DNA of 64,000 nt, taken from Bacillota bacterium. GTDB lineage: Bacteria; Bacillota; Clostridia; Oscillospirales; Ruminococcaceae. Positions within the stretch are counted from its first letter, which is position 1. Each line of letters starts with the position of its first letter. The DNA lies in assembly GCA_023460535.1 (NCBI GenBank), contig JAEWPV010000012.1, forward strand, positions 1-64,000. The letters are read 5' to 3'. The position numbers and the translations under genes are program-made. This document shows, piece after piece, positions 32,144-41,270 of the stretch. Under the pieces are notes generated by a model, which was not told where the DNA came from, did no database searches, and saw only the letters and a program-made list of their open reading frames with translations.

Positions 32144-33307
32144 TTAAGCCAAGGCGTCAATTTCCTCCGTCTGACCTTTTTCAAACTGCGGTATTGTGCC
32201 GCCCAACGCTTCGATGACGGGATCAACAAACGCGTATTTGCGGTAGTACTCTTTTGTTTCGTCGTTTCGAACCACGGGGGATTTATGGTGCTCCAGCAGG
32301 TCAATAATATGATAAACATCAATCCAGATTTCGTTGTTGCCTTCCTTTTGCGATGGGTCAAAGATCAGCTGCATCCCAAAATGCAGATGGGGAACCGACA
32401 TCCCATTTACGTTCTCGGTGTCCGAGTAGCCGGTCATGCCTAGGTAGCCGATGATATCACCTGCCGCAATGATTGTGCCTTCCTTTAAATCGGCGTGGTA
32501 GGGGCGGTTTTTTCGCATATGGGCATAGTAATAGTATCGCTTTCCGTCTAGGCTGCGTATGCCAACCCGCCAGCCGCCGTAGCGGTTCCAGCCCACCGTT
32601 TCCACCACGCCCGATTCCACCGCGACAATCGGGGTACCGATGCTGCCCAATAGGTCGTTACCCAGATGACGGCGCCGAAAGCCAAAGGAACGCGAGTTGC
32701 CAAAATCGTCGTAATGGGAGTAACAGTACCCGTATGCAATGGGCGAGTATGCCTTTAGCCCGTACTTTTCCTCATAAACCACCGTACCGTTTTCCAACGA
32801 CTCGGGCGTTTGTATCTGATACGTACCTACCAGTCCCCCCAGCACCGCGCTGTATGCCTCGTGATAGTAATCGTAGTATTTCATGTCGGCGGTCAGCTCC
32901 TGCATTGTGTCGCCGTCGCGGAGCTTTTGTGCCAGGGTGTCCATGTCTTTTGCCTTGTATTTTTTGAAGTTGCCGCCGTATTTCGTACCCAGATACGCCA
33001 AAAGCTCTACCCAGTCAAGCGGCACGTCTCCATCGTGGCTGTCGATGTCAAGCTTCAATGCCTTTTCCATCGCGGCAGAGGTCACGGTAAAGTCCACCCA
33101 TTTAATATAGGTACTTTCATCATCCTGCCGAGTAGCCACCGGTGATTGCCCCTGTACCGCAAGGGTATTGGAAAGAGACAATATAAAACAGATAACGTTA
33201 ACGGCGATGGCAGCGCATAGCAGAATAATACAAACCGCAAATAGCCGTTTTCTAATAAAGCCCATAAACCTGTTCAAACGGGTATCACCACCACAGCATG
33301 ATATCAT
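32144..33307 (-). CDS. M23 (LytM-type) metallopeptidase, membrane-anchored
   Basis: A 387-residue protein with one N-terminal membrane helix (LFAVCIILLCAAIAVNVICF, residues 23-42), a helical linker and a C-terminal M23 domain. Zinc ligands are visible in RRRHLGNDLLG (His and Asp, near 215) and PHLHFGMQLIF (near 308). It would face outward and cut peptidoglycan peptide bridges. Clostridial M23 proteins of this kind often act in sporulation or cell separation; nothing here decides. The ATG at 33307 has no clear ribosome-binding site; a TTG ten codons in, after GGTGG, is an alternative. Confidence 0.82.
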   Translation of the reverse strand: MISCCGGDTRLNRFMGFIRKRLFAVCIILLCAAIAVNVICFILSLSNTLAVQGQSPVATRQDDESTYIKWVDFTVTSAAMEKALKLDIDSHDGDVPLDWVELLAYLGTKYGGNFKKYKAKDMDTLAQKLRDGDTMQELTADMKYYDYYHEAYSAVLGGLVGTYQIQTPESLENGTVVYEEKYGLKAYSPIAYGYCYSHYDDFGNSRSFGFRRRHLGNDLLGSIGTPIVAVESGVVETVGWNRYGGWRVGIRSLDGKRYYYYAHMRKNRPYHADLKEGTIIAAGDIIGYLGMTGYSDTENVNGMSVPHLHFGMQLIFDPSQKEGNNEIWIDVYHIIDLLEHHKSPVVRNDETKEYYRKYAFVDPVIEALGGTIPQFEKGQTEEIDALA

Positions 33308-33448
33308 TTTTATGCAGCTAAAAAAACCCTCAGTCCAAAGACGGTATATAAAAGGCTATGTTATTATGCGTTAAAATAGAAGTGTAACGTTGCAATCCTC
33401 CGGTTTTAAACGCACTGTCACCGCCGCCTGAATAAACTGTGAACGCTA

Positions 33449-33477
33449 TTGTGTTTTCTCTTTTAACAATTTATAAT
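33449..33477 (+). promoter_or_regulatory. Promoter of the site-2 protease/scp/rluB run
   Basis: TTGTGT (33449-33454), 17-base spacer, perfect TATAAT (33472-33477), about 80 bases before the gene. Confidence 0.6.
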
Positions 33478-33555
33478 AAAACTGTTGAATAAATTTACCT
33501 GTTTGTGCGGCACGGCTGTGCCCCGCCGCTTTACTGTATGACCGGAGGTACTCCT

Positions 33556-34233
33556 GTGACCAATCTTCTTTCTGCAATATCTGTCGACCGTCTGTTGCAG
33601 CTGGCCATCCGCCTGCTGGCAGTGGTGGCGATTTTACCCGTACACGAGCTTGCCCACGCCGTTGTGGCGGACAAACTGGGCGATACCACCGCGCGCCGCA
33701 TGGGCAGAATAACGTTAAATCCGCTCAAACACCTGGATCTGCTCGGCACGGTCATGGTGCTGTTTGCCGGGTTTGGGTGGGCAAAGCCCGTACCCGTAGA
33801 CATGCGTGCGTTTAAGAACCCCAAACGCGGCATGGCAGTGGTTGCACTGGCGGGACCGGTCTCCAACTTCCTACTGACCATGCTGTTTTTGCTGGTGCAA
33901 AAGGCGCTGCTGCTCCTTTTTGGCAGAGATATGCCCGACCCTGTTTACTATTTAATTCAGATATTCGATCTGCTTGCCTACATCAGCACGGCGTTGGGCG
34001 TGTTCAATCTTCTGCCCATCCCGCCGCTGGACGGCTCCCGCATTCTGGGGCTTATTCTGCCCGACAAGCTGTACTATACCATCATGCAATATGAGCGCAT
34101 CATTATGCTTGGCGTGTTCGCGTTGCTGTTTACCGGCGTGTTGTCGGCACCCCTTTCCTTTGTTATCGGGCACATGTACAATCTGCTGGACCTGCTGACC
34201 GTTCCGTTTTCTGCGATAATTAACCTGATATAG
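33556..34233 (+). CDS. M50-family site-2 protease-like membrane metallopeptidase
   Basis: A 225-residue membrane protein. Zinc motif HEXXH reads LPVHELAHAVVADKLGD (near residue 30), and the third ligand region reads FNLLPIPPLDGSRIL near 155, the NPxPxxDG-type motif. About five or six membrane helices, single domain, no PDZ. It resembles the YwhC-type peptidases found next to scpA in Firmicutes. A GTG start at 33556 is chosen because GGAGGT lies 6 bases upstream; ATGs at 33505 and 33538 lack such a site. It lies 35 bases before scpA, the first gene of the condensin pair. Confidence 0.85.
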   Translation: MTNLLSAISVDRLLQLAIRLLAVVAILPVHELAHAVVADKLGDTTARRMGRITLNPLKHLDLLGTVMVLFAGFGWAKPVPVDMRAFKNPKRGMAVVALAGPVSNFLLTMLFLLVQKALLLLFGRDMPDPVYYLIQIFDLLAYISTALGVFNLLPIPPLDGSRILGLILPDKLYYTIMQYERIIMLGVFALLFTGVLSAPLSFVIGHMYNLLDLLTVPFSAIINLI

Positions 34234-34268
34234 AGTTAAAGATATTTCAAAAAGGAGTTTGAGAAAAC

Positions 34269-34988
34269 GTGACAGATAAGATGTCGTTTAAGCTCGAAAG
34301 CTTTGAAGGACCGCTTGACCTTCTGCTGCACCTAATATCAAAGCACAAGCTTAATATCTGTGACGTCTCTATCTTTGAGTTGGTGAGCCAGTACACCGAG
34401 TATATCGAGCAGCTTCGTCGCGAGGATATGGAGGTTGCGAGTGAGTTTTTAGAGATGGCAGCACGCCTTGTGCATATCAAATCCGCCATGCTGCTGCCCC
34501 GCCATGAGGAGGGGGAACAGCTGCGCCGCGAGCTGACCGGACAGTTGCTTGAATACGCCATGATTAAGCAGGTTGCCGCAGAACTTTCCACCCGGTATGT
34601 AGGCGGAGCGATCTACACCGCAAAGCCCGTACAGTTGGAGGTGGATGAAACCTACCGCTTTACCCATCAGCCGACCGAGCTTGTCGCTGCCTACGCAAGC
34701 GTTTCGGGCAAAAGCCTGCGCCGTCTTCCGCCGCCCGCGTCCGCATTTTCGGGCATCGTACAGCGCCGGGTTGTGTCGGTTACCTCCTGCATTATCAAGA
34801 TTATGCGAAAGCTGTACCGACATTCCAATCAGCGCTTTGGCAACCTTTTTCATGGTGCCAGGGATCGAAGCGAGCTGGTCGCTACCTTTCTCGCGGTGCT
34901 TGAGCTTGTTAAGTCCAGACGCATCCGCATCGACGACACCGGCAAAGAGGTCCAGTTTGTCGGCAAGCAAAGTAAGGCGCAGCCATAG
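34269..34988 (+). CDS. scpA: Segregation and condensation protein ScpA
   Basis: A 239-residue kleisin subunit that bridges the SMC heads in bacterial condensin. The N-terminal SFKLESFEGPLDLLLHLISK and EFLEMAARLVHIKSAMLLPR are diagnostic; the C-terminal winged helix ends in VATFLAVLELVKSRRIRI. GTG start at 34269 after AAAGGAG; an ATG four codons later is possible. scpB follows after about 100 bases, and the pair is conserved across Firmicutes. Confidence 0.95.
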   Translation: MTDKMSFKLESFEGPLDLLLHLISKHKLNICDVSIFELVSQYTEYIEQLRREDMEVASEFLEMAARLVHIKSAMLLPRHEEGEQLRRELTGQLLEYAMIKQVAAELSTRYVGGAIYTAKPVQLEVDETYRFTHQPTELVAAYASVSGKSLRRLPPPASAFSGIVQRRVVSVTSCIIKIMRKLYRHSNQRFGNLFHGARDRSELVATFLAVLELVKSRRIRIDDTGKEVQFVGKQSKAQP

Positions 34989-35084
34989 CGCAAAAAAGGT
35001 GGTCTGCTTTGGGCAAACGCACGCGCTGTCGCTCGGGGCGACACGGTGCGAATCTGCATTAACGCAAGGGAGAGGACACACGGC

Positions 35085-35681
35085 ATGGAATTACATGAGC
35101 TTGAAAACAAGATAGAGGCAGTGCTTTTTGCAAGCGGCGACCCGGTAGAGCAGGACAAGCTGTGCGATGAACTGGGCATCCTTCCCAAGGAACTGGAACG
35201 GGTCATACGATCCTTGAGCGACCGCTTCGAGGGCACGGCACTTACCGTGCTGCGCTTGGGCACAGCGTACCAGTTAACCACCCGGCCCTTGTACGGCGAG
35301 GTGATTCAAAAGGTGCTTGCGGCAAACCGCAATACCCAGCTTTCCCCCGCGGCGATGGAGGTGCTTGCCGTTGTTGCGTACAATCAGCCGGTAACAAAGA
35401 GCTTTGTGGAACAGGTGCGCGGGGTAGACAGCTCGGGCGTTATCACAAACTTGGTTAACAAGTCGCTGGTGGAGGAAGCGGGGCGCCTTGAGCTGCCCGG
35501 GCGACCGATTGCATACCGAACCACCGCGCATTTTCTCCGCTGCTTTGGGCTGGATTCCCTTGACGCGTTGCCCCCGATACAAGAGCGGGACGAGGACATG
35601 GCAGCCGAAGACTTACCGCCGGACAGCGAGCGGCAGGATGACCTGCAGACCGAGCTGGAGCCGGTAGGAGTGGCAAGATAG
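35085..35681 (+). CDS. scpB: Segregation and condensation protein ScpB
   Basis: A 198-residue winged-helix partner of ScpA in the SMC complex. Visible: MELHELENKIEAVLFASGDP, ALTVLRLGTAYQLTTRP, LSPAAMEVLAVVAYNQPVTK and VTKSFVEQVRGVDSSGVITN, then LEEAGRLELPGRPIAYRTT-like sequence. The ATG at 35085 follows GGAGAGGA by 8 bases and matches the family N-terminus; the longer frame from 35046 does not. An acidic tail of about 35 residues (from ERDEDMAAED) is longer than usual. Confidence 0.95.
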   Translation: MELHELENKIEAVLFASGDPVEQDKLCDELGILPKELERVIRSLSDRFEGTALTVLRLGTAYQLTTRPLYGEVIQKVLAANRNTQLSPAAMEVLAVVAYNQPVTKSFVEQVRGVDSSGVITNLVNKSLVEEAGRLELPGRPIAYRTTAHFLRCFGLDSLDALPPIQERDEDMAAEDLPPDSERQDDLQTELEPVGVAR

Positions 35682-35727
35682 AACCAATATCTGAAAGGAT
35701 GTCGGCAAAGGAGGCGGAATCATCAAT

Positions 35728-36387
35728 ATGGCGGGATGGATTATCCTTGGGGTAGTGATTGTGCTTTTTTTGCTACTTATCACCCCAATACGCATCCGCT
35801 TAAAATACGATAAAGAGCTTTTTGTCGACGCGGGATATCTTTTTTTTCGGTATCAGATAATGCCCCAAAAAGAACCGAAGCACAAAAAAAACAAGAAGAA
35901 AAAGAGTGAGAAACAAGAAAAACAAGCAAAACAGCAAGAGCAGGCACTCGACCAAAAGAATCTGTTTGGCATTGTGTCATGGGTAAGGATTGCATCCGAG
36001 TCCGTTTCGCCTGTTCTCAAACGAATCCTCTCCAAAGGGCGAATAACCCGCTTGCAGCTCTATATGGATGTAGCAGGCAAAGACCCCGCCGAAGCCGCCT
36101 TTGAGGCGGGAAGACTTAACGCGTATGTGTACGGACTGTACGGTCTGATTCACGAATCGTTTCGCTCGGTGTGCAAGCCGGATGTTATGATTTTGCCCGA
36201 TTATTACGCGCAGGAAGGCGCTATCTTTTTTCGCGCTAACCTGCAGGTTAGTCTGGCTGCCGCCATTGCTGCGGCGGCGCGGTTCGGCGTTCGGCTGTTT
36301 GCGCATATGATGAAGCGAAAAAAGCAAGAGGCCGAAGCTTCTGTGCAGTCACCTCCTGCCAAAACACAGACGCCTGCGCCCAATTAG
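35728..36387 (+). CDS. DUF2953 family protein (YtfI-like)
   Basis: A 219-residue protein with an N-terminal membrane helix (WIILGVVIVLFLLLITPIRI, residues 4-23), a very lysine-rich stretch (about 50-75) and a C-terminal domain with RLQLYMDVAGKDPAEAAFEA and DYYAQEGAIFFRANLQVSLA. This fits DUF2953, whose Bacillus member YtfI sits beside YtfJ in the sporulation regulon. Here ytfJ also follows directly. Function unknown; spore-related expression is an inference from the pairing. Confidence 0.78.
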   Translation: MAGWIILGVVIVLFLLLITPIRIRLKYDKELFVDAGYLFFRYQIMPQKEPKHKKNKKKKSEKQEKQAKQQEQALDQKNLFGIVSWVRIASESVSPVLKRILSKGRITRLQLYMDVAGKDPAEAAFEAGRLNAYVYGLYGLIHESFRSVCKPDVMILPDYYAQEGAIFFRANLQVSLAAAIAAAARFGVRLFAHMMKRKKQEAEASVQSPPAKTQTPAPN

Positions 36388-36471
36388 TATTTTCTGCCTG
36401 TAAAATGGCATTATATAGCTAATAATCATAATGAAAAGCCGCACCCTGCGGCGGGAATGGAGCTGGCAACA

Positions 36472-36885
36472 ATGAGCGAACATCCGATTAAAGGTCTGAT
36501 GGACACCACCATTCAGAAGATTAAGGATATGGTGGACGGCAATACCATCATCGGCGACCCCATAACCACCCCGGAGGGAACGGTGATTATCCCCGTTTCC
36601 AAGGTGCACCTCGGCTTTGCGTCGGGTGGGTCCGATTTTGGCGGAAAAAACTCCGACAAGGATCGCTTCGGCGGCGGCGCGGGAGCGGGACTAACTGTTA
36701 GCCCCGTCGCGTTTTTGGTGTTGTCGGGCGGTAACGTGCGCCTGATACAGCTTGCCGAAAAGAACAACACCGCCGACCGCGCCATCAATCTCGTACCCGA
36801 GGTGATGGATAAGATCACCGAGCTGGCGGCGCTGTTCGCCGCGAAAAAGGATAAGGAGACCGAGCCGCAGGACGCGCAGCAGTAG
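36472..36885 (+). CDS. ytfJ: Sporulation protein YtfJ (GerW family)
   Basis: A 137-residue protein: HPIKGLMDTTIQKIKDMVDG, then GDPITTPEGTVIIPVSKVHL, GFASGGSDFGGK and GAGLTVSPVAFLVL. The family is needed in Bacillus for proper spore germination. GGAG lies 9 bases before the ATG at 36472; an in-frame ATG at 36457 is the alternative. It follows the DUF2953 gene and precedes dacF, another sporulation-linked cell-wall gene, so this run suggests the organism forms, or descends from, spore formers. Confidence 0.88.
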   Translation: MSEHPIKGLMDTTIQKIKDMVDGNTIIGDPITTPEGTVIIPVSKVHLGFASGGSDFGGKNSDKDRFGGGAGAGLTVSPVAFLVLSGGNVRLIQLAEKNNTADRAINLVPEVMDKITELAALFAAKKDKETEPQDAQQ

Positions 36886-36989
36886 TGCCTGCCGCAAACG
36901 TCATCCCTGTTCCCAGCGCATGAACAAGGGCATAAACGCATATACTCCTACTGTTATTGCTAGGCGGTAGGAAAGGCTGGGGAAACGGT

Positions 36990-38120
36990 ATGCTCAAACA
37001 GGCGGCGGCCGCCGTAATGGCGGCGTTGATGGTTACGGCTGTGCAAACAGCACCGTCCGTACCACCCGAACTCTCCGCAAAGTCCGCGGTGCTTATCGAG
37101 GCGGAGACGCGGCGCGTAATCTATCAATCCAATGCGCAGGAACAGCTGCCTATGGCAAGCACCACAAAGATTATGACCGCACTCCTTGCGCTCGAGCATC
37201 CCGCGCAGGAAAAGGAGTTTGAGGTGGACGCCGCCGCCATCCATGTCGAAGGCTCCTCCATGGGGTTGCAGGAGGGCGACACGGCAACGATGTATGCGCT
37301 TGCGTGCGGCATGCTGCTCTCGTCGGGCAACGACGCGGCGAATGCCGCTGCTGTTGCGATGTGCGGCAGTATATCGGGCTTTGTTCTGCGCATGAACGAG
37401 CGGGCAGAACAGCTCGGGCTTGAAAACACCCGTTTTGCAAACCCTTCTGGGCTAGACGCCGAGGGGCACTACTCCACCGCGTACGATCTGGCATGTCTGG
37501 CGGCATTTGCACTGGAAAACGAACGGTTTGCGGCCATCTGCAGCCAAAGCAATATGCGAGTACGATACGGCAACCCGCCCTATGACCGTTGGTTGGATAA
37601 CCACAACCGTCTGGTAGACAGCTACGAGGGCTGTATCGGGGTTAAAACCGGATTTACTAAAAAGGCACGACGTTGTCTGGTGTCCGCAGCCGAGCGGGAC
37701 GGCGTGCGCTTAATCTGTGTCACGCTCAACGATCCGGACGACTGGCGCGACCACGCCGCGCTGTTTGATTACGGTTTTAAACAATATAAAAGCATAAGCC
37801 TAGATACCCAGCTGGATGGTGCGGTGGTTCCTGTTGCGGGCGGCGATACCATCCGGTTGCCCGTTGCCACCACGGAACAAGCGAATGCGGTGTTGTCCGA
37901 AAGCGAACTAAAAAACCTTGAGCGCCGCATCCTTGCCCCGCCAATCCTGTTTGCGCCGGTTACAAAAGGGCAGGTGGTCGGCAGTGTGGAGTACATCACC
38001 GATGGAATAACGGTTAAGACCCTACCGCTATATGCGGCACAGGATATTAAATATAAGGAAAACCCGACTCTTTGGGCGCGTATTGCACGGATGTTTGGCT
38101 CCACTGGCGAAGCAACTTAA
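36990..38120 (+). CDS. dacF: D-alanyl-D-alanine carboxypeptidase (DacF/PBP5 type)
   Basis: A 376-residue S11 serine peptidase that trims the terminal D-Ala of peptidoglycan stem peptides. Catalytic motifs: SxxK in MASTTKIMTALLALEH (Ser57, Lys60), SxN in LLSSGNDAAN (near 110) and KTG in GCIGVKTGFTKKARR (near 217). An N-terminal hydrophobic signal (AAAAVMAALMVTAVQTAPS) leads to export; the C-terminal extension forms the beta domain. The ATG at 36990 gives this signal; an upstream TTG frame from 36957 adds only polar residues. Neighbouring ytfJ points to the sporulation-type DacF or DacB. Confidence 0.9.
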   Translation: MLKQAAAAVMAALMVTAVQTAPSVPPELSAKSAVLIEAETRRVIYQSNAQEQLPMASTTKIMTALLALEHPAQEKEFEVDAAAIHVEGSSMGLQEGDTATMYALACGMLLSSGNDAANAAAVAMCGSISGFVLRMNERAEQLGLENTRFANPSGLDAEGHYSTAYDLACLAAFALENERFAAICSQSNMRVRYGNPPYDRWLDNHNRLVDSYEGCIGVKTGFTKKARRCLVSAAERDGVRLICVTLNDPDDWRDHAALFDYGFKQYKSISLDTQLDGAVVPVAGGDTIRLPVATTEQANAVLSESELKNLERRILAPPILFAPVTKGQVVGSVEYITDGITVKTLPLYAAQDIKYKENPTLWARIARMFGSTGEAT

Positions 38121-38206
38121 GTGATGTCCAAACAACTTCGAGTAAAAGCTGGAATGATTGCTTTTGCAAAGAGGTTCCGCCGACAATAACTATATATCGG
38201 TTGTTG
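38114..38206 (+). ncRNA. Copy A of a repeated, probably structured element
   Basis: Between dacF and rluB lies ACTTAAGTGATGTCC, AAACAA and TCGAGTAAAAGCT (38115-38150), then a hairpin arm GTAAAAGC / GCTTTTGC and a closing GACA. The same core recurs at 57957-58056 in a different setting (copy B). In A a further hairpin CAATAAC / GTTGTTG follows, then a short CGCC/GGCG stem with TTATTTT before the rluB start. It could be a cis-regulatory RNA, an attenuator or a small mobile repeat; I cannot name a known riboswitch class. Confidence 0.4.
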
Positions 38207-38244
38207 CGCCCCAAAGGCGTTATTTTGAAAGGAACAAGAACAAC

Positions 38245-39162
38245 ATGGCTGTACAAAACGGGGATCGGATTCAAAAGGTTATGTCCGACATGGGCGTTGC
38301 CTCGCGCAGAAAGTCGGAGGAATATATCAGGCAGGGTAGGGTGCTGGTCAACGGCAGAAAGGCCGAGATCGGTATGAGCGTGAACCCCAAAAAAGATATC
38401 ATCACGCTGGACGGGGAACGCATTGACGCCCCGGAGGGCGGCAAAAAATACTATATTGCCATGTACAAGCCCCGCGGCTATGTCACCACCATGAACGATG
38501 AACTGGGGCGAAAGACTATCGTCGACCTGCTCGCAGACCTTCCCGTACGGGTTTACCCTGTAGGAAGGCTGGACAAGCAGAGCGAGGGCTTGCTGTTACT
38601 GACAAACGACGGCGCGTTCGCAAACATGCTGACGCATCCGAGCCACGAGGTCACTAAGGTGTACCGGGTTACGGTGGAGGGTATCGCAAGCGAGGAGCAG
38701 CTGATACAGCTTGCCGAGGGCGTAGTCATTGACGGAAAAAAGACGCTGCCCGCCCAGGCGAAGGTAATTACCACCGGCGAGGGACGCACGGTAATTGAGA
38801 TGATTATCCGAGAAGGCCGCAACCGCCAGATACGCAAGATGTGCGAGGCGGTAAACCTTGTGGTAAAGCGTCTGCGCCGTACCATGATAGGACCTGTGAA
38901 GCTCTCGATGCTGGCACCCGGCGATTACCGTGAGCTGACGCCCGCGGAGCTGTCCGCACTTCGTTCCATGGCTTCAAAGAGCCAGCGCAAGGACGCGCAC
39001 GAAAAGGCGAAGGAAACCGCGAAGGGAAAAAGGATCCTGACCCGCGGCATACGCCCCCGGGGTGAAGGCGCGCGGCGCAGTGACGCAAAGCCCCGCGGCG
39101 AGGGAACTCGCTACGGTGACGCAAAACCCCGCCGCAAAACGGACGCACCGCGCGGCAAATAG
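38245..39162 (+). CDS. rluB: 23S rRNA pseudouridine synthase, RluB/RsuA family
   Basis: A 305-residue enzyme that isomerises a uridine in ribosomal RNA, probably 23S U2605. An N-terminal S4 domain (IQKVMSDMGVASRRKSEEYI, residues 8-27) precedes the catalytic domain with the Asp in YPVGRLDKQSEGLLLLTNDG and the end motif EGRNRQIRKMCEA. The last 70 residues are a basic low-complexity tail with repeats of RGEGxRxxDAKP, an unusual addition that may bind RNA. The ATG at 38245 follows AAAGGA by 10 bases; the longer upstream frame covers the repeat element and is rejected. Confidence 0.92.
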   Translation: MAVQNGDRIQKVMSDMGVASRRKSEEYIRQGRVLVNGRKAEIGMSVNPKKDIITLDGERIDAPEGGKKYYIAMYKPRGYVTTMNDELGRKTIVDLLADLPVRVYPVGRLDKQSEGLLLLTNDGAFANMLTHPSHEVTKVYRVTVEGIASEEQLIQLAEGVVIDGKKTLPAQAKVITTGEGRTVIEMIIREGRNRQIRKMCEAVNLVVKRLRRTMIGPVKLSMLAPGDYRELTPAELSALRSMASKSQRKDAHEKAKETAKGKRILTRGIRPRGEGARRSDAKPRGEGTRYGDAKPRRKTDAPRGK

Positions 39163-39260
39163 AGAAAAACCGGCCTTGACAATGAAGTCCAGACGGCTTT
39201 GTTGCCAAGGCTTGCCTATGTCAAAATCAAATTATAAGCAATATAAGCGAGGGACAAACA

Positions 39261-39647
39261 ATGGTAGAATTTTTACCCTGCCGCGATACAGAGCAGATTA
39301 AGGCAATGTGCGGCGAAGCTAATATCGCATACGCCCCCCAGATACACGCCTATACGGCGGTGCAGGACGATAGCCAGATCGGCTTTGCCCTGTTTTTGCT
39401 GGAGCCGGAGCGTGTTTATATTCTGCATATCCCAAACGACGATTATTTAGCCGATGTTTTGGTGCGCAGTGCGATGAACAGCGCCCTTTTGCGCGGAGTG
39501 GAAACGGTTAATTTTTCCCGCTCAAACAATAAAGAACTGATAGAGGTGCTTAAATTTGTAACTGGCGACATTAATCTGGATGTTCCGATAAAAAACTTTA
39601 TCCACGACTGCAAAAATTGCGCAAATTCTCAAGGAAAGCCTTGTTGA
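39261..39647 (+). CDS. Small protein of unknown function, possibly GNAT-like
   Basis: A 128-residue protein: MVEFLPCRDTEQIKAMCGEA, then YTAVQDDSQIGFALFLLEPE and VYILHIPNDDYLADVLVRSA. The alternating strand/helix pattern and position of YILHI resemble a reduced N-acetyltransferase fold, but no acetyl-CoA loop is clear. The C-terminus carries CKNCANSQGKPC, a possible metal site. It lies between rluB and the transcarboxylase-like operon; no function assigned. Confidence 0.7.
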   Translation: MVEFLPCRDTEQIKAMCGEANIAYAPQIHAYTAVQDDSQIGFALFLLEPERVYILHIPNDDYLADVLVRSAMNSALLRGVETVNFSRSNNKELIEVLKFVTGDINLDVPIKNFIHDCKNCANSQGKPC

Positions 39648-39669
39648 AACAGGCGAAATAGTGTATACT
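39641..39669 (+). promoter_or_regulatory. Promoter of the transcarboxylase-like operon
   Basis: TTGTTG (39641-39646), 17-base spacer, TATACT (39664-39669). The -35 overlaps the stop codon of the preceding gene. A roughly 95-base leader follows. Confidence 0.45.
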
Positions 39670-39771
39670 TAATTTGATTACGCAAAAGTTGAATCGTTAA
39701 ATTTTTGTCGCAGTTGACGGTCAGTCTCAGCCAGCCGTCCTCATACTAGACATGGAAACGGAGGAAAAAAG

Positions 39772-41151
39772 ATGAGTCCTGCAAACAAGTTGGAACGTTT
39801 AACACAAAACCTATCGCAGATCGATCCTGCATCCGCTGCACGGGTGCGTCTTGCAAAGCTATTTGACGAGGGAACCTTTGTTGAAATAGACGCTTTTGCA
39901 ATGGCTATGGGTAACGCGGGTGCCGCTGTAATCGGCTATGGCACGGTTGATGGCAGCACGGTGTTCGCATTTGCTCAGGACAGTGGCTCCGCGTCGGGCG
40001 CGGTGGATAAGGTGCATGCCCAAAAGATCAAAAAGGTCTATTCCCTCGCAACCAAAACAGGTGCACCCGTGGTGGGAATCTATGATTCCAACGGTGCAAG
40101 CCTTGCAAGCCCCGCCGATACTTTGGCGGCATACGGCGAGCTGCTTGCGCTTTCCAACAACATCTCTGGCGTGGTGCCTCAGCTTTCCGTGGTGCTTGGT
40201 CCCTGCGTGGGCAGCGCCGCTCTGATTGCACTGGGTGCCGATTTTGTCATCGCAAGCGAAGCGGCCGAGCTCTCTTTGGGTGTTCCCGCCGAGGGCAGCT
40301 CTAAGATCGCAGCCGAAACCGGCGTTGTGCATATCCTTACCAAGGATGAGGACCAAGCGATTGCTTCTGCAAAGAAGCTGCTTGCCCTTTTGCCCTCAAA
40401 CAACCTGTGCGAGGCGCCCGCATGGGATTACGCCGAAACAGCAGGCGCGCAGAACGTACTCGCGGCAGCAGGTGAAAACCCCTGCGGCAGCGACATCGCC
40501 GAGGTAGTAAAGAGCATTGCCGATGACGCAAGCGTTCTGGAACTGCAGAGCGAGTTCGGTAAGGGTTGCTACGCGGCACTTGCCACCGTTGGTGGTCAGG
40601 TTGTGGGTGTTGCCGCTGCGTTTGGCGCTCTGGCGGCCGACGAGTGTGCAAAGCTTGCGCGCTTAGTCAGCATCTGCGACGCGTTTTCCATTCCGGTTAT
40701 CACACTCGTCAACACCTCCGGCTTTGATTCCTCTGCGCTCGGCGCACGGGATGCCGCAAAGCTTGCCCATGTTTATGCCGAGGCAACCACCGCTAAGGTA
40801 TCGGTTGTTGCGGGCAAGGCATACGGCGGCGCATATATCGCGCTTGCAGGCAAGGGCGCAAACGCCGACATGACGTTTGCATGGCCGGGCGCAGTCATCT
40901 CCCCCCTTAAGCCCGAAACGGCTGTTGCATTCTTGTACAGCGACCGCATTACCGCAGACAAAACCCGCGAAGCGGTGGAAGCCGAGTACAAGGATAACGA
41001 GGCAAGCCCCTTTGCATACGCCGCAAGCGGACAGCTTGACGCGGTGATTAACCCTGTCGATACCAGAGCAAAGGTTATCTCGGCGCTTGATATGCTGTCG
41101 GGCAAACGGGTTGCTACCCTGCCCAAGAAGCACAGCAACATGCCGCTTTAA
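39772..41151 (+). CDS. Carboxyltransferase-domain protein (MmdA/transcarboxylase 12S-like)
   Basis: A 459-residue protein with two crotonase-fold halves. The N-half has FDEGTFVEIDAFA, GYGTVDGSTVFAFAQDSGS and KIKKVYSLATKTGAPVVGIY; the C-half has GKAYGGAYIALAGKGANADM and TFAWPGAVISPLKPETAVAF. Such subunits move carboxyl between biotin and an acyl-CoA. It is about 60 residues shorter than typical MmdA/12S. The usual oxyanion-hole motif DSGGARIQEG is changed to DSNGASLASP, and GPCAGGAVYSP to GPCVGSAALIA. It is followed by a biotin carrier and a pyruvate/oxaloacetate-type subunit. A membrane decarboxylase subunit is absent nearby. The exact acyl substrate is unknown. Confidence 0.82.
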   Translation: MSPANKLERLTQNLSQIDPASAARVRLAKLFDEGTFVEIDAFAMAMGNAGAAVIGYGTVDGSTVFAFAQDSGSASGAVDKVHAQKIKKVYSLATKTGAPVVGIYDSNGASLASPADTLAAYGELLALSNNISGVVPQLSVVLGPCVGSAALIALGADFVIASEAAELSLGVPAEGSSKIAAETGVVHILTKDEDQAIASAKKLLALLPSNNLCEAPAWDYAETAGAQNVLAAAGENPCGSDIAEVVKSIADDASVLELQSEFGKGCYAALATVGGQVVGVAAAFGALAADECAKLARLVSICDAFSIPVITLVNTSGFDSSALGARDAAKLAHVYAEATTAKVSVVAGKAYGGAYIALAGKGANADMTFAWPGAVISPLKPETAVAFLYSDRITADKTREAVEAEYKDNEASPFAYAASGQLDAVINPVDTRAKVISALDMLSGKRVATLPKKHSNMPL

Positions 41152-41270
41152 TGAACGAATGATTACCGTGCCGCGCAATGCGCACGGGTAGATAGAACTG
41201 TCACACCGCCGTAACGCCGTGCAGCGGTTGACAATCAATGCAACACGGCAAAAGAAAGGATGAAACACAG

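Noticed and set aside
34449..35081. 210-codon minus-strand frame across scpA
   Set aside because: Antisense of a certain housekeeping gene.
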